DNA of 64,000 nucleotides from Faecalicatena orotica. Its GTDB lineage: Bacteria > Bacillota > Clostridia > Lachnospirales > Lachnospiraceae. Made by a program: the position numbers and the translations under genes. The stretch spans positions 124,001-188,000 of the forward strand of contig NZ_QGDL01000002.1 in NCBI RefSeq assembly GCF_003149245.1, given 5' to 3'. This document shows, piece after piece, positions 16,093 through 23,627 of this stretch. Numbering within the stretch: the stretch's first letter is position 1; every line of letters starts with the position of its first letter. The notes beneath the pieces were generated by a model. It did not search any database. It saw only the letters and a program-made list of their open reading frames with translations, and was not told the origin of the DNA.

Positions 16093-16150
16093 ATATCCCC
16101 ACCGGAAATTCAATGCTGCGAAACATGAATTCCGGTGGGGATATTTACGT
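16093..16150. terminator. Bidirectional terminator between the transporter and plsC
   Basis: A long stem, 16093-16111 with 16127-16144, of about 18 pairs with one bulged A. T-rich tracts lie on both sides, CTTTTTC when read leftward, so it can end both the rightward transporter and the leftward plsC transcript. Confidence 0.7.
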
Positions 16151-16190
16151 TTTATCACTTTAAAAGATGCATTTAGATACTGCTCCGAAA

Positions 16191-16925
16191 CTATACAAGG
16201 TCTGCATTCTTGCGTATCGTTTCCTGAATGATATTCTGTACATAACTTCCGATATGCTTCTTGTCTTCTTTATCCAGATTGTTCGGATAAATTGGTTCTC
16301 CGTATTCAATGACAACATGCACCTTTTTAATTCTTGGAAATTGTTTTTCAAATATGGCACATGTGTTATTCATAGAAACAGGAATGATCGCACAGTTTGT
16401 CTTGGTAGCGATTTTAAATGCGCCGTCTTTGAACGGGAGCATACTTAATTCCTCGCCTTTGTTGCGGGTCCCCTCCGGGAAAATACAGATGGAGATTCCG
16501 TTCTTGACATAATCGATTGCCTGTAAAATCGTCTTGAGCCCTTCCTTTGGATTCTCTCTGTCAAGGAACAGGCAGTAGAGATAACGCATCCACGTGGAGA
16601 GCAGCGGGATGTGCTCCATCTCCTTCTTTGCAACATAGCCGGTCAGCCGGCGGCAGCGGGAGTATGTAAGCAGGATATCGAAAAAGCTGCGGTGGTTCCC
16701 GATAAAAAGAACCGGCTCGTCCGGTACATGCTCTTCTCCGATCACGGTTGTCTTAACACTTGTAAACTTCAGGATGACTTTGAATGCCCACTGCACAATG
16801 CGCAGGGAGCTGTAGTCCCTTTTTTGGCGGTTAAACTTTCCGATGATCCATTCGACCAGAAAAACCGGGATCGAGAGTATCAGAAACGTCACCAGAAAAA
16901 TTACGACACAAATAAATCTGAACAT
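16191..16925 (-). CDS. plsC: 1-acyl-sn-glycerol-3-phosphate acyltransferase
   Basis: A 244-residue membrane acyltransferase that transfers an acyl chain to lysophosphatidate to make phosphatidate in phospholipid synthesis. The catalytic HX4D motif is NHRSFFD (about residues 77-83) and the phosphate-binding motif is FPEGTRNKG (about 150-158). An N-terminal hydrophobic helix, FICVVIFLVTFLILSIPVFLV, anchors it. The start at 16925 has GAGG a short distance upstream. It is a single leftward gene flanked by a shared terminator at 16093 and by the PrcB-like gene on the other side. It is a housekeeping function with no link to the sugar genes. Confidence 0.9.
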   Translation of the reverse strand: MFRFICVVIFLVTFLILSIPVFLVEWIIGKFNRQKRDYSSLRIVQWAFKVILKFTSVKTTVIGEEHVPDEPVLFIGNHRSFFDILLTYSRCRRLTGYVAKKEMEHIPLLSTWMRYLYCLFLDRENPKEGLKTILQAIDYVKNGISICIFPEGTRNKGEELSMLPFKDGAFKIATKTNCAIIPVSMNNTCAIFEKQFPRIKKVHVVIEYGEPIYPNNLDKEDKKHIGSYVQNIIQETIRKNADLV

Positions 16926-17197
16926 AAGGAAAATCCTCTTTTCTTAATAAATAAAATATACCAGAAGGGAACCCCCTCCTTAGATATTTGCTTTTCAATT
17001 ATACTAAAGCATACAGCAAATAACAAGTAATGAGAAGGATATTTGCGGCATTTTTTTCTGTTTTACAGCTATCTTAACCTGTTTCTATGTCAAAGGGCAA
17101 AGGAGTTTGACGGTTACTGTGCATAGTAATGTTTGGTGGTATATTTATCTGCCCCGCATAATAAGATAATAGAGAGAATATACCGCGGGGAATGGAT

Positions 17198-17614
17198 ATG
17201 AAGAAACTGTATTCCAGGATATTATTTCTGTCGGTTCTTTTGTTAGCGCTGACACTGACGGGCTGCATCTCGCGTCCGCAGAAAACGGAAAAACTGCGGG
17301 ATCTGGATTTTACCGTCATGGATAAGGAAAAGGTGCCGGATGAGTTAAAGGCGGCGATTCAGGAGAACAGGGATATGCCTTTCAAGCTGACCTATGCCGA
17401 TCAGGGATACCTGTATATTGCGGAGGGGTACGGGCCGCAGAAGAAAAGTGGGTACAGCGTGGAAGTGACAGGGCTTTATGAAACAGAAAATGCTGTTTAT
17501 ATACATACGAATCTGCTGGGACCTGAGAAGGGCGAGAAAACACAAGATGTGGTCACATACCCTTATGTGGTGGTGAAACTGGAATATATTGACAAAAATG
17601 TCGTGTTTGATTAG
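17198..17614 (+). CDS. PrcB-family lipoprotein
   Basis: A 138-residue lipoprotein: a positively charged start, a hydrophobic segment and a lipobox LTLTGC near residue 22. The mature part contains GYGPQKKSGYSVEVTGLYETE followed by VVTYPYVVVKLE, the signature of the PrcB C-terminal domain, first seen in a protease-complex subunit of Treponema. In Clostridia such proteins are common and uncharacterised. ATG 17198 is preferred over 17192 because the GGGGA lies 6 bases before it. It is 12 bases upstream of sipL and likely cotranscribed, which suggests a spore-associated or mother-cell role, by context only. Confidence 0.72.
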   Translation: MKKLYSRILFLSVLLLALTLTGCISRPQKTEKLRDLDFTVMDKEKVPDELKAAIQENRDMPFKLTYADQGYLYIAEGYGPQKKSGYSVEVTGLYETENAVYIHTNLLGPEKGEKTQDVVTYPYVVVKLEYIDKNVVFD

Positions 17615-17626
17615 AGGAGGACGCAT

Positions 17627-19186
17627 ATGGAATTGATTAAAAAACAGGTACATTACACACAGGAAGGGAAACGGACATTTGACCAGTTCTATCTGGACGA
17701 GGATTACAATGTTCCTGACGCAAAGGAAGACGTCCAGCAGATTATCCAGGGCAGCGGGACGGTAAAAATAGAGGACATTAAGCTGGTAGAGAATTACATA
17801 CGCATCTCCGGAAAATTATATTTTCAGATTCTTTATGTGACAGCGACAGGCGATCCACAGCCGGCGGTTCTGGACGGGAAGATTCCTTTTGAAGAAATGG
17901 TGTACACTGACGGCGGGGAGATGGAGAGCTATTTTATTCAGAATATCCGCGTAGAATTTACTTCCACACTCGTGCACTCCCGCAAGCTGAGCATCCGCGC
18001 GATGGTAGAAATGGAAATCGGCAGGGAAAAGCTGGAGGACGAGGAAACGACCGTGGATATCGACAGTTCCGTTCCCATTTACAAGAAAATGAAACGTGTA
18101 AACCTTCTTGAGCTGCACACGACCAAAAAAGATACTTACCGGATCAAGGAAGAAATCACCCTTCCCGGCACGAAAGAAAGTATAGGGCAGCTATTGCTGA
18201 CCGACGTCAGCAGCAGAAAACTGGAGATACGGCTCGGTCAGGATGAAATGCAGCTGAAAGGCGAAATGCTCGTATTTTGTATGTATTTATCCGAGGACGG
18301 GAAGACAGACTGGCTGGAGCAGACCGTTCCTTATGAGGGCCGGATTGAGTGCGGCGGTGTGGAAGAGGGCATGTATTACTATGTACACAGCAGTCTGGAA
18401 GACACGCTCGTGGATATCCGTATGGATGAGGACGGAGAAATGCGTTTGCTGGGTATCGAAGGGACGCTGAATCTAAGAATGAATATTTATGTGGAGGAAG
18501 AGGTTGAACTTCTGGAGGATTTATACTCCCTTGAACAGAATTGTGGATTTGAGACAAGGGAAGCGGTTTATGAGGAGCTGCTAGTCCAGAATTATTCGAA
18601 ATGCAAGGTATCCGAAAGACTGTCCCTTCCAGAACTTAAGGATGACGTCCTGCAGATATGCCACAGTGAGGGCAGTGTCCAGATTGAGCATATGGAGCAG
18701 ACGGATGCCGGTATTCAGATAGAGGGAATCCTGCATCTTAATTTCCTGTACCTGAGAGCGGATGATGCCATGCCGTTCGGCGGCTGGCAGGGAATGGTGC
18801 CTTTCTCCTACCTTTTAGAGTGTCCGGGAATGACGGAAGACGTGCGCTACAATATTTCTTACCATGTAGAGCAGCTTTCTGTGAATCTGGCCGGCAGTGA
18901 AGCGGTAGAAGTCAAGGCAGTCCTCGCATTCGATATCTTCATGCGAAAACCGGTTCCAATGCAGGTAATTACCGATGTGGAGCTGACCCCGGTATCTATG
19001 GAAGAAATGGAGAAACGTCCGGGCATTGTCGGATATGTCGTGAAAGACGGAGATGAGCTGTGGAATCTGGCAAAGAATTATATGACAACGATAGAGGGCA
19101 TTAAGGAAGTCAACGAACTGGAGGGCGATTCGATCAAGCCGGGGGATAAACTGCTGATCTTCAAAGAGAATATGAGCATTTTGTAA
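17627..19186 (+). CDS. sipL: Spore morphogenesis protein SipL
   Basis: A 519-residue protein with three repeated DUF3794 (SPOCS) domains, at about 30-140, 170-290 and 320-430, and a C-terminal LysM domain at about 465-512 (GYVVKDGDELWNLAKNYMTT...IKPGDKLLIF). This architecture and length are those of SipL, which binds SpoIVA through its LysM domain and is needed for coat encasement of the forespore in Clostridioides. It is expected in the mother cell. AGGAGG lies just before ATG 17627. Its presence, with spoIIR, marks the organism as a spore former of the clostridial type. Confidence 0.9.
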   Translation: MELIKKQVHYTQEGKRTFDQFYLDEDYNVPDAKEDVQQIIQGSGTVKIEDIKLVENYIRISGKLYFQILYVTATGDPQPAVLDGKIPFEEMVYTDGGEMESYFIQNIRVEFTSTLVHSRKLSIRAMVEMEIGREKLEDEETTVDIDSSVPIYKKMKRVNLLELHTTKKDTYRIKEEITLPGTKESIGQLLLTDVSSRKLEIRLGQDEMQLKGEMLVFCMYLSEDGKTDWLEQTVPYEGRIECGGVEEGMYYYVHSSLEDTLVDIRMDEDGEMRLLGIEGTLNLRMNIYVEEEVELLEDLYSLEQNCGFETREAVYEELLVQNYSKCKVSERLSLPELKDDVLQICHSEGSVQIEHMEQTDAGIQIEGILHLNFLYLRADDAMPFGGWQGMVPFSYLLECPGMTEDVRYNISYHVEQLSVNLAGSEAVEVKAVLAFDIFMRKPVPMQVITDVELTPVSMEEMEKRPGIVGYVVKDGDELWNLAKNYMTTIEGIKEVNELEGDSIKPGDKLLIFKENMSIL

Positions 19187-19192
19187 AAAAAG

Positions 19193-19311
19193 GCTGCCGG
19201 GCAGGGCTGTCTTAGAAAAAAGGGAACGGAAGGATATGCCGCGGATGATGCGTCCGCGGTTTATATCTGTAAAGGAAACTTTATTCTGGGGCAGCCCTGT
19301 CTGCTTTTTTT
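19193..19311 (+). terminator. Large structured terminator-like element
   Basis: An outer imperfect stem pairs CAGGGCTG (19202-19209) with CAGCCCTG (19292-19299) and continues outward as GTAAAAAAAG against CTTTTTTTAC. Inside, CCGCGGA (19239-19245) pairs with TCCGCGG (19253-19259) under an ATAT/ATAT helix. Seven T follow at 19305-19311. It ends sipL, but at about 120 bases is much larger than the other terminators here. Confidence 0.6.
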
Positions 19312-19357
19312 ACCACGAGAAGCGGGCCAGGCGGACAAACCTGTTTGATGTATCCTC

Positions 19358-19386
19358 TTGACAAAGAGACAATAATGGTTTAAACT
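19358..19386 (+). promoter_or_regulatory. Promoter of the TetR gene
   Basis: TTGACA (19358-19363), 17 bases, TAAACT (19381-19386). A GTTTAAAC palindrome at 19378-19385 covers the -10 and could be part of an autoregulatory operator. A TATAAT at 19390 has no -35 at a suitable distance. Confidence 0.4.
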
Positions 19387-19438
19387 GACTATAATGACTA
19401 AAAATAATAAAAACAGTCAACAAAAAGGAGAAGCCAAT

Positions 19439-20023
19439 ATGCCCAAGATTGTTTCAGAGGAAGAGCGCGGTCTGGTTAAGGATGCAATGTATGATGCCAC
19501 GATCGGGCTTATCCGGAAAAAAGGAGTACGCAAGGTAACCGTGGATGATATTACAGAAGCCGTAGGAATCAGCAAGGGAGCATTTTATATGTATTATCCA
19601 TCAAAAGAAGTATGCATCTATGAAGTGCTTAAGCAGAATGAGAAAGCATTATTTGCGCGCATGGAAGAGATTATGCAGCAGGATCTGCGTGACAGGGAAC
19701 GGTGCGCAGCACTGATCAGGGAAGTGATGCTGTCACAGGACAGCCTGATATTATTTTTATCCCCGGCCGACCTGGAGATCCTTCTGAGAAAACTGCCTGC
19801 CGAATACAGGGAGCGTGAGGCGAAGAAGTCTGATGATTATTTTAAGAGGAGCCTCGAACTGCTGAAAGTGGGAAATGACAAGATGGAAGCGGTCGCAATG
19901 CTGACGGACTGTTTAAGTGTCGTTGCCTCTAATGAAATGTTCAGCGAGCGGGGAAAACAGGAGGCTCTGGATGTACTTGTGATGGCAATGGCGGATTATA
20001 TTTCAAAGGAGGAGAGCGTATGA
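19439..20023 (+). CDS. TetR/AcrR-family transcriptional regulator
   Basis: A 194-residue repressor. The N-terminal helix-turn-helix is KVTVDDITEAVGISKGAFYMYYPSKE (about residues 33-58) and the rest is an all-helical ligand domain. AAAGGAG is 8 bases before ATG 19439, so the in-frame ATG at 19394 is unlikely. Its TGA overlaps the ATG of the next gene, and that gene overlaps the third, so the three form one translationally coupled operon. It probably represses this operon until a redox-active or aromatic compound binds. Such a link is common for TetR plus flavin reductase operons, but the ligand here is unknown. Confidence 0.85.
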   Translation: MPKIVSEEERGLVKDAMYDATIGLIRKKGVRKVTVDDITEAVGISKGAFYMYYPSKEVCIYEVLKQNEKALFARMEEIMQQDLRDRERCAALIREVMLSQDSLILFLSPADLEILLRKLPAEYREREAKKSDDYFKRSLELLKVGNDKMEAVAMLTDCLSVVASNEMFSERGKQEALDVLVMAMADYISKEESV

Positions 20024-20499
20024 GGACAGTAATCGTCAGTGAGAGGGAAGATACCCCGGCTGCGGAAAAAGGAACCTTTATACTGGATTTGTCATCGAGG
20101 GAAGTCCGGGACTGCACCGGCTGCTGGAGCTGCTGGCAGAGAACCCCGGGGCGGTGTGCATCCCATGACCTGGATGATTTTTACAGGGCGTTTATGCAGG
20201 CCGATAAGGTCATCTTTTATATTGGCGTATCCTGTGATTTCGTAAGCGGGAAGCTGAAAACACTATTTGACAGGATGATCCCCCATTTTCTGCCCTATAC
20301 GACTTACAGGACAGGGGAATCCATGCATGTGACGCGGTATGATCATTATCCGGAGATTGAGGTTTATTACAAAGGAGATTTCAGCAGCCGTGAGGCACGG
20401 ATACTATATGAAGAATATCTGGGCCGTGTCTTTTATCATTTCCACATTCCAAAAGTATTGATTCACTCTGAAAATGAGAAGAAAGAGAGAACAGCATGA
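20020..20499 (+). CDS. Flavodoxin-like NAD(P)H-dependent FMN reductase
   Basis: A 159-residue protein of the NADPH-dependent FMN reductase/iron-sulfur flavoprotein superfamily. The diagnostic stretch is RDCTGCWSCWQRTPGRCASHDLDDFYRAFMQADKVIF (residues about 31-67), with closely spaced cysteines, then VSCDFVSGKLKTLFDRM, the helix that closes the flavin site. The normal N-terminal glycine-rich flavin loop (GSPR) is absent; the start is a divergent strand, so the protein is slightly shortened. It overlaps the TetR gene by 4 bases and the next reductase by 4 bases. It probably forms a pair with that reductase, which supplies a complete N-terminus. Confidence 0.72.
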   Translation: MRTVIVSEREDTPAAEKGTFILDLSSREVRDCTGCWSCWQRTPGRCASHDLDDFYRAFMQADKVIFYIGVSCDFVSGKLKTLFDRMIPHFLPYTTYRTGESMHVTRYDHYPEIEVYYKGDFSSREARILYEEYLGRVFYHFHIPKVLIHSENEKKERTA

Positions 20500-21149
20500 G
20501 TACTCTGATTATAAATGGCTCCCCTCGGGGAAAGAATGGAAATACGGAAATCTTTATCCGGCAGTTTTTATCTGGTGCGGGTGAGGAATATCCGGTCAGA
20601 TATGCAGTAAAAGAAGACCCGGAAACCCTTGCGGAAATGCTCCGGCAGTATGATACGTTACTCATTTTTATGCCGCTGTATGTCCATGCAATGCCCGGGA
20701 TTGTGATGAAGCTGTTCGAACAGATGCGCCCGTGCGGGGAAGGGCAGAAGATTGGGTTTGTCGTGCAGGCAGGCTTTATAGAAGGGGCGCAGGCAAGATT
20801 TTTAGTGCGTTATTTAGACCAGTTTGCGGGACGCTTAGGGTATGAGAACCTTGGCACCGTGACCAATGGCGATGCGGCTGGGACATCGATGCTTCCTGAA
20901 TTTATGAACAGAAAGCGGTTCAAACATCTGAATGCGCTGGGGGCAGGCTTCGCCGGAAAGGGACAGTTTGACCGGGAAGCAGCGGCCCTGCTGGCGGGGA
21001 TTTATGAGCTGACGCCGCAGAAAGTGAAGATGTTAGAGGCAATGAATAAAATCGGGGTAAGCCATATCATGTGGAAGAAATTCTGGCGGGATAACGGGCA
21101 GCTCGAACATGGACTGGACCGGCCATTTCAACCGGATTCTTTTGGGTAA
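20496..21149 (+). CDS. Flavodoxin-like NAD(P)H-dependent oxidoreductase
   Basis: A 217-residue flavodoxin-fold oxidoreductase. The FMN phosphate loop is LIINGSPRGKNGNTEIF at residues 4-20; a second flavin contact is FMPLYVHAMPGIVMKLFEQM at about 68-87. The C-terminal third (KVKMLEAMNKIGVSHIMWKKFWRDNGQ) is helical and typical of family members in clostridia. It is the last gene of the TetR operon. Likely roles are quinone, nitro or azo reduction, or providing reduced flavin. The two adjacent members may form a heterodimer. Confidence 0.78.
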   Translation: MSTLIINGSPRGKNGNTEIFIRQFLSGAGEEYPVRYAVKEDPETLAEMLRQYDTLLIFMPLYVHAMPGIVMKLFEQMRPCGEGQKIGFVVQAGFIEGAQARFLVRYLDQFAGRLGYENLGTVTNGDAAGTSMLPEFMNRKRFKHLNALGAGFAGKGQFDREAAALLAGIYELTPQKVKMLEAMNKIGVSHIMWKKFWRDNGQLEHGLDRPFQPDSFG

Positions 21150-21205
21150 TATGTATAAAAAGAAAACGAAAAGTTTGTGAAAGATTACGAAATGAGCAAA
21201 AACTG

Positions 21206-21234
21206 TTGACAAATCAGGGGACAGATAGTATATT
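21206..21234 (+). promoter_or_regulatory. Promoter of the LacI/ABC sugar operon
   Basis: TTGACA (21206-21211), 17 bases, TATATT (21229-21234), one of the best sigma-A promoters in the window. The first GGGAACGTTCCC operator begins 13 bases after it, at the expected transcription start. Confidence 0.7.
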
Positions 21235-21247
21235 TGATTTAGGGAAT

Positions 21248-21259
21248 GGGAACGTTCCC
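21248..21259 (+). promoter_or_regulatory. Operator 1, perfect palindrome GGGAACGTTCCC
   Basis: A 12-bp perfect palindrome with a central CpG, placed about +6 to +18 from the promoter at 21206. An identical site occurs 86 bases downstream. This is a classic LacI-family operator, probably bound by the protein encoded at 21419. Confidence 0.75.
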
Positions 21260-21333
21260 TAAACGATAAACATATATACGTCAGTATATTTTATATTAAT
21301 AAAACACCAGTACTTATTTTTTTACACTTTTTC

Positions 21334-21345
21334 GGGAACGTTCCC
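21334..21345 (+). promoter_or_regulatory. Operator 2, perfect palindrome GGGAACGTTCCC
   Basis: It is identical to operator 1, with shared flank CCCTAA on the right. Centres are 86 bases apart, about eight helical turns, which would allow a looped tetramer. It lies before a TATAAT at 21381-21386 that may be a second start. Confidence 0.75.
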
Positions 21346-21418
21346 TAACAACTTTTATGGTAATGAAGCGGACATTCTTGTATAATGAAATACAAAGCAC
21401 ATGAAAGGAAGTTCGCAT

Positions 21419-22432
21419 ATGAGTACAATATTTGATGTCGCAAAAGCGGCAGGAGTATCAAAGTCAACCGTGTCCAGAGTGTTGAATGGAGAAGACGGGG
21501 TAAAAGAAGAGACAAGGATAGCTGTGGAGAAAGCGATTAAGGAGCTGAAGTATTCCCCCAGTTATTTTGCACAGGGAATCCGTACAGGGCGGACGAAGAC
21601 AATCGCGATGATGGTTCCCGAATATACGAATATATTTTACAGTGAGATGTTCCGCGGGGTGGAGGATGTTGCCCTGGAATATGGTTATATGGTACTCGTC
21701 TGTAATACGGAGCGCCATGCCAACGCGGAGATTGAATATACAAAGGAACTGCTGAAGAGGAAAGTAGACGGGATTATTTATAATACATATTCTAACAGTG
21801 AAGCCATGCTGAATTACTTAAAAGAATTATCGAGGCAGCTCCCGGTTGTGTTTACGAATAAGATTTTTTCAGAGAGTGATGATGTAGCTTATGTTTATAC
21901 AGATGGATTTAAGGGGAACCGCAGGGCGGTCCATTATCTGTACGAGCATGGCAGGCACAAGATCGGATATATCAGAAATACCAGCGATATCAGTGTGATT
22001 GAGGAACGGTACGAAGGCTATCTCCAAGGGCTGAAGGACTGCGGGCTGCCGTACCGCGAGGAGTTTGTTTACCGGATTACCCAGAAGAAGGAGCCTGACT
22101 ATATCAAATTAGGGCATGAGGCCGCCGAGTATTTTATAGGGCTCGAAGAAAGGCCGGATGCCATACTGGCTGCGATTGATACACTTGCAATTGGATGTGT
22201 GCAGCACCTTCAGAAGAAGGGGGTCAGAATCCCCGAGGATATGAATATCATTGGGTTTGATAATATTTCTTTAAGCGAGATGATTGAACCTCCGCTGACG
22301 ACGATCAGCCAGCCTATCCGAAGGATGGGCCAGAAGGCTGCTGAGATTGTGATTGCCAAAATTGAGGGCAGAGAGACGGAGGACCATATTGTATTTGATG
22401 GAGAACTCATTGTGAGAGAAACGACGAATTGA
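21419..22432 (+). CDS. LacI-family transcriptional regulator
   Basis: A 337-residue repressor. The helix-turn-helix is TIFDVAKAAGVSKSTVSRVLNG (residues 3-24), then the hinge YSPSYFAQGIRTGRT and a sugar-binding sensor domain ending with TISQPIRRMGQKAAEIV...IVRETT. ATG 21419 is used because AAAGGAAG lies about 8 bases before it; an in-frame ATG at 21401 has no ribosome site. Two perfect operators lie in its leader, so autoregulation is likely. It precedes the ribose-type importer by 81 bases and probably controls it. The ligand is a sugar carried by that importer, not identified. Confidence 0.9.
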   Translation: MSTIFDVAKAAGVSKSTVSRVLNGEDGVKEETRIAVEKAIKELKYSPSYFAQGIRTGRTKTIAMMVPEYTNIFYSEMFRGVEDVALEYGYMVLVCNTERHANAEIEYTKELLKRKVDGIIYNTYSNSEAMLNYLKELSRQLPVVFTNKIFSESDDVAYVYTDGFKGNRRAVHYLYEHGRHKIGYIRNTSDISVIEERYEGYLQGLKDCGLPYREEFVYRITQKKEPDYIKLGHEAAEYFIGLEERPDAILAAIDTLAIGCVQHLQKKGVRIPEDMNIIGFDNISLSEMIEPPLTTISQPIRRMGQKAAEIVIAKIEGRETEDHIVFDGELIVRETTN

Positions 22433-22513
22433 TATTTCCCTTTTCCTGAGGCCTGGCCGGCATACCTTCTGGAAAAGGTGAATATAAAGCCAAGCGAACA
22501 GGGAGGAAATACA

Positions 22514-23506
22514 ATGAAGAAAAGAATATTAAGTGTGATTTTATGTACCGTCATGGCAGTAAGTCTGGCGGCTGGATGCAGCAGCAAAGGCGGGGAGGAC
22601 AGTCCTGCTTCTGATTCGGGCAAGGAGGACAATGCAAAGGATGACGGGTACAAGCTCGGGATTTCCGTTCTTACGATGTCTGGACAGTTTTTCATCGATA
22701 TGGTGGATTCTGCACAGGCAGCAGTGGATGAGACTGGCGGGGAGCTGATCGTCAATGATGCGGACAACTCTTCCGAGACGCAGGTAGCGGCGCTGGAGAA
22801 CTTTATCTCGGCAGGTGTTGACGGCATTATTGTGACGGCGGTTGATACGGAAGCAGTAGCGCCGGTTATTAAAGAGGCAAAAGAAGCCGGAATCGCGGTT
22901 GTCTGCCATACTTCCAAGGTAGACGGTTATGATGCTTATATCGGGGCTGATGAGTATCAGTTAGGATACACACAGGGACTTGCTGTCGGCAAGTGGATTG
23001 CTGATAACTGGGGGACAGATGAGAAGATTGAAGCGGCGACCTTGAATTATGACCTTTTGGAATCCGTAATCCAGAGGAAGGTCGGAATCATGGAAGGTGT
23101 AGCCGAGAACGCACCGAATGTAGAATTTGTTGCTGACGCGACAGCAGCGGATCAGGCGGAAGGCATGACTGCCACGGAGAACTTCCTGCAGGCGAACCCG
23201 GACTTAAGGATTGTGTGCGGAGTCAGCGATGGCGCGGCTCTCGGGGCATATGAGGCATTTAAGGCAAACGGCATGACCGATCCGAAGAAATACATTATCG
23301 CAGGTGTTGATGCGACAGAAGAAGCTTTGAACAAGATTTCTGAGGGGACAATCTACCAGTTTACCGTCGACCAGAATCCGACAGCTACAGGGAAACAGCT
23401 TGTGGAGACCTGTGTGAAGGTGATCAAAGGTGAGGATGTCGAGAAGGACTTTAATCAGGAACTGGTTGCAGTGACACCGGACAATATCAAAGATTATGTA
23501 AAATAA
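22514..23506 (+). CDS. Ribose-type ABC transporter substrate-binding lipoprotein
   Basis: A 330-residue lipoprotein: signal peptide with lipobox SLAAGC (cysteine near residue 22), a charged linker, then a type 1 periplasmic-binding domain (LGISVLTMSGQFFIDMVDSA, DADNSSETQVAALENFISAGVDGIIVTAVD, AGIAVVCHTS). It would bind a monosaccharide outside the cell and hand it to the permease at 25126. GGGAGG precedes ATG 22514, excluding the in-frame ATG at 22478. A terminator-like hairpin follows, which would leave the binding protein more abundant than the ATPase. Pairing with the SGNH esterase suggests a decorated sugar. Confidence 0.88.
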   Translation: MKKRILSVILCTVMAVSLAAGCSSKGGEDSPASDSGKEDNAKDDGYKLGISVLTMSGQFFIDMVDSAQAAVDETGGELIVNDADNSSETQVAALENFISAGVDGIIVTAVDTEAVAPVIKEAKEAGIAVVCHTSKVDGYDAYIGADEYQLGYTQGLAVGKWIADNWGTDEKIEAATLNYDLLESVIQRKVGIMEGVAENAPNVEFVADATAADQAEGMTATENFLQANPDLRIVCGVSDGAALGAYEAFKANGMTDPKKYIIAGVDATEEALNKISEGTIYQFTVDQNPTATGKQLVETCVKVIKGEDVEKDFNQELVAVTPDNIKDYVK

Positions 23507-23548
23507 AATTGTGAAACGGGATATTATATTCTGTTTGAAATCAAAAAC

Positions 23549-23601
23549 GGCATCGTTTTTTCTGGAGATTATTGCCTCAGTGAAAAGGCGATGCCCTTTT
23601 T
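23549..23601 (+). terminator. Intercistronic attenuator-like hairpin
   Basis: GGCATCG (23549-23555) pairs with CGATGCC (23589-23595) and is followed by CTTTTTG. It lies between the binding-protein and ATPase genes, so partial termination probably lowers ATPase and permease levels. Confidence 0.6.
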
Positions 23602-23627
23602 GCACCATTTTTTAGAGGAGGAAAGGT

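Noticed and set aside
16926-17197. Sigma E promoter for the PrcB-like and sipL genes
   Set aside because: GCATA-like boxes occur at 17121 and 17156, but none has a matching -10 at proper spacing. Nothing else could be supported in this 272-base gap.
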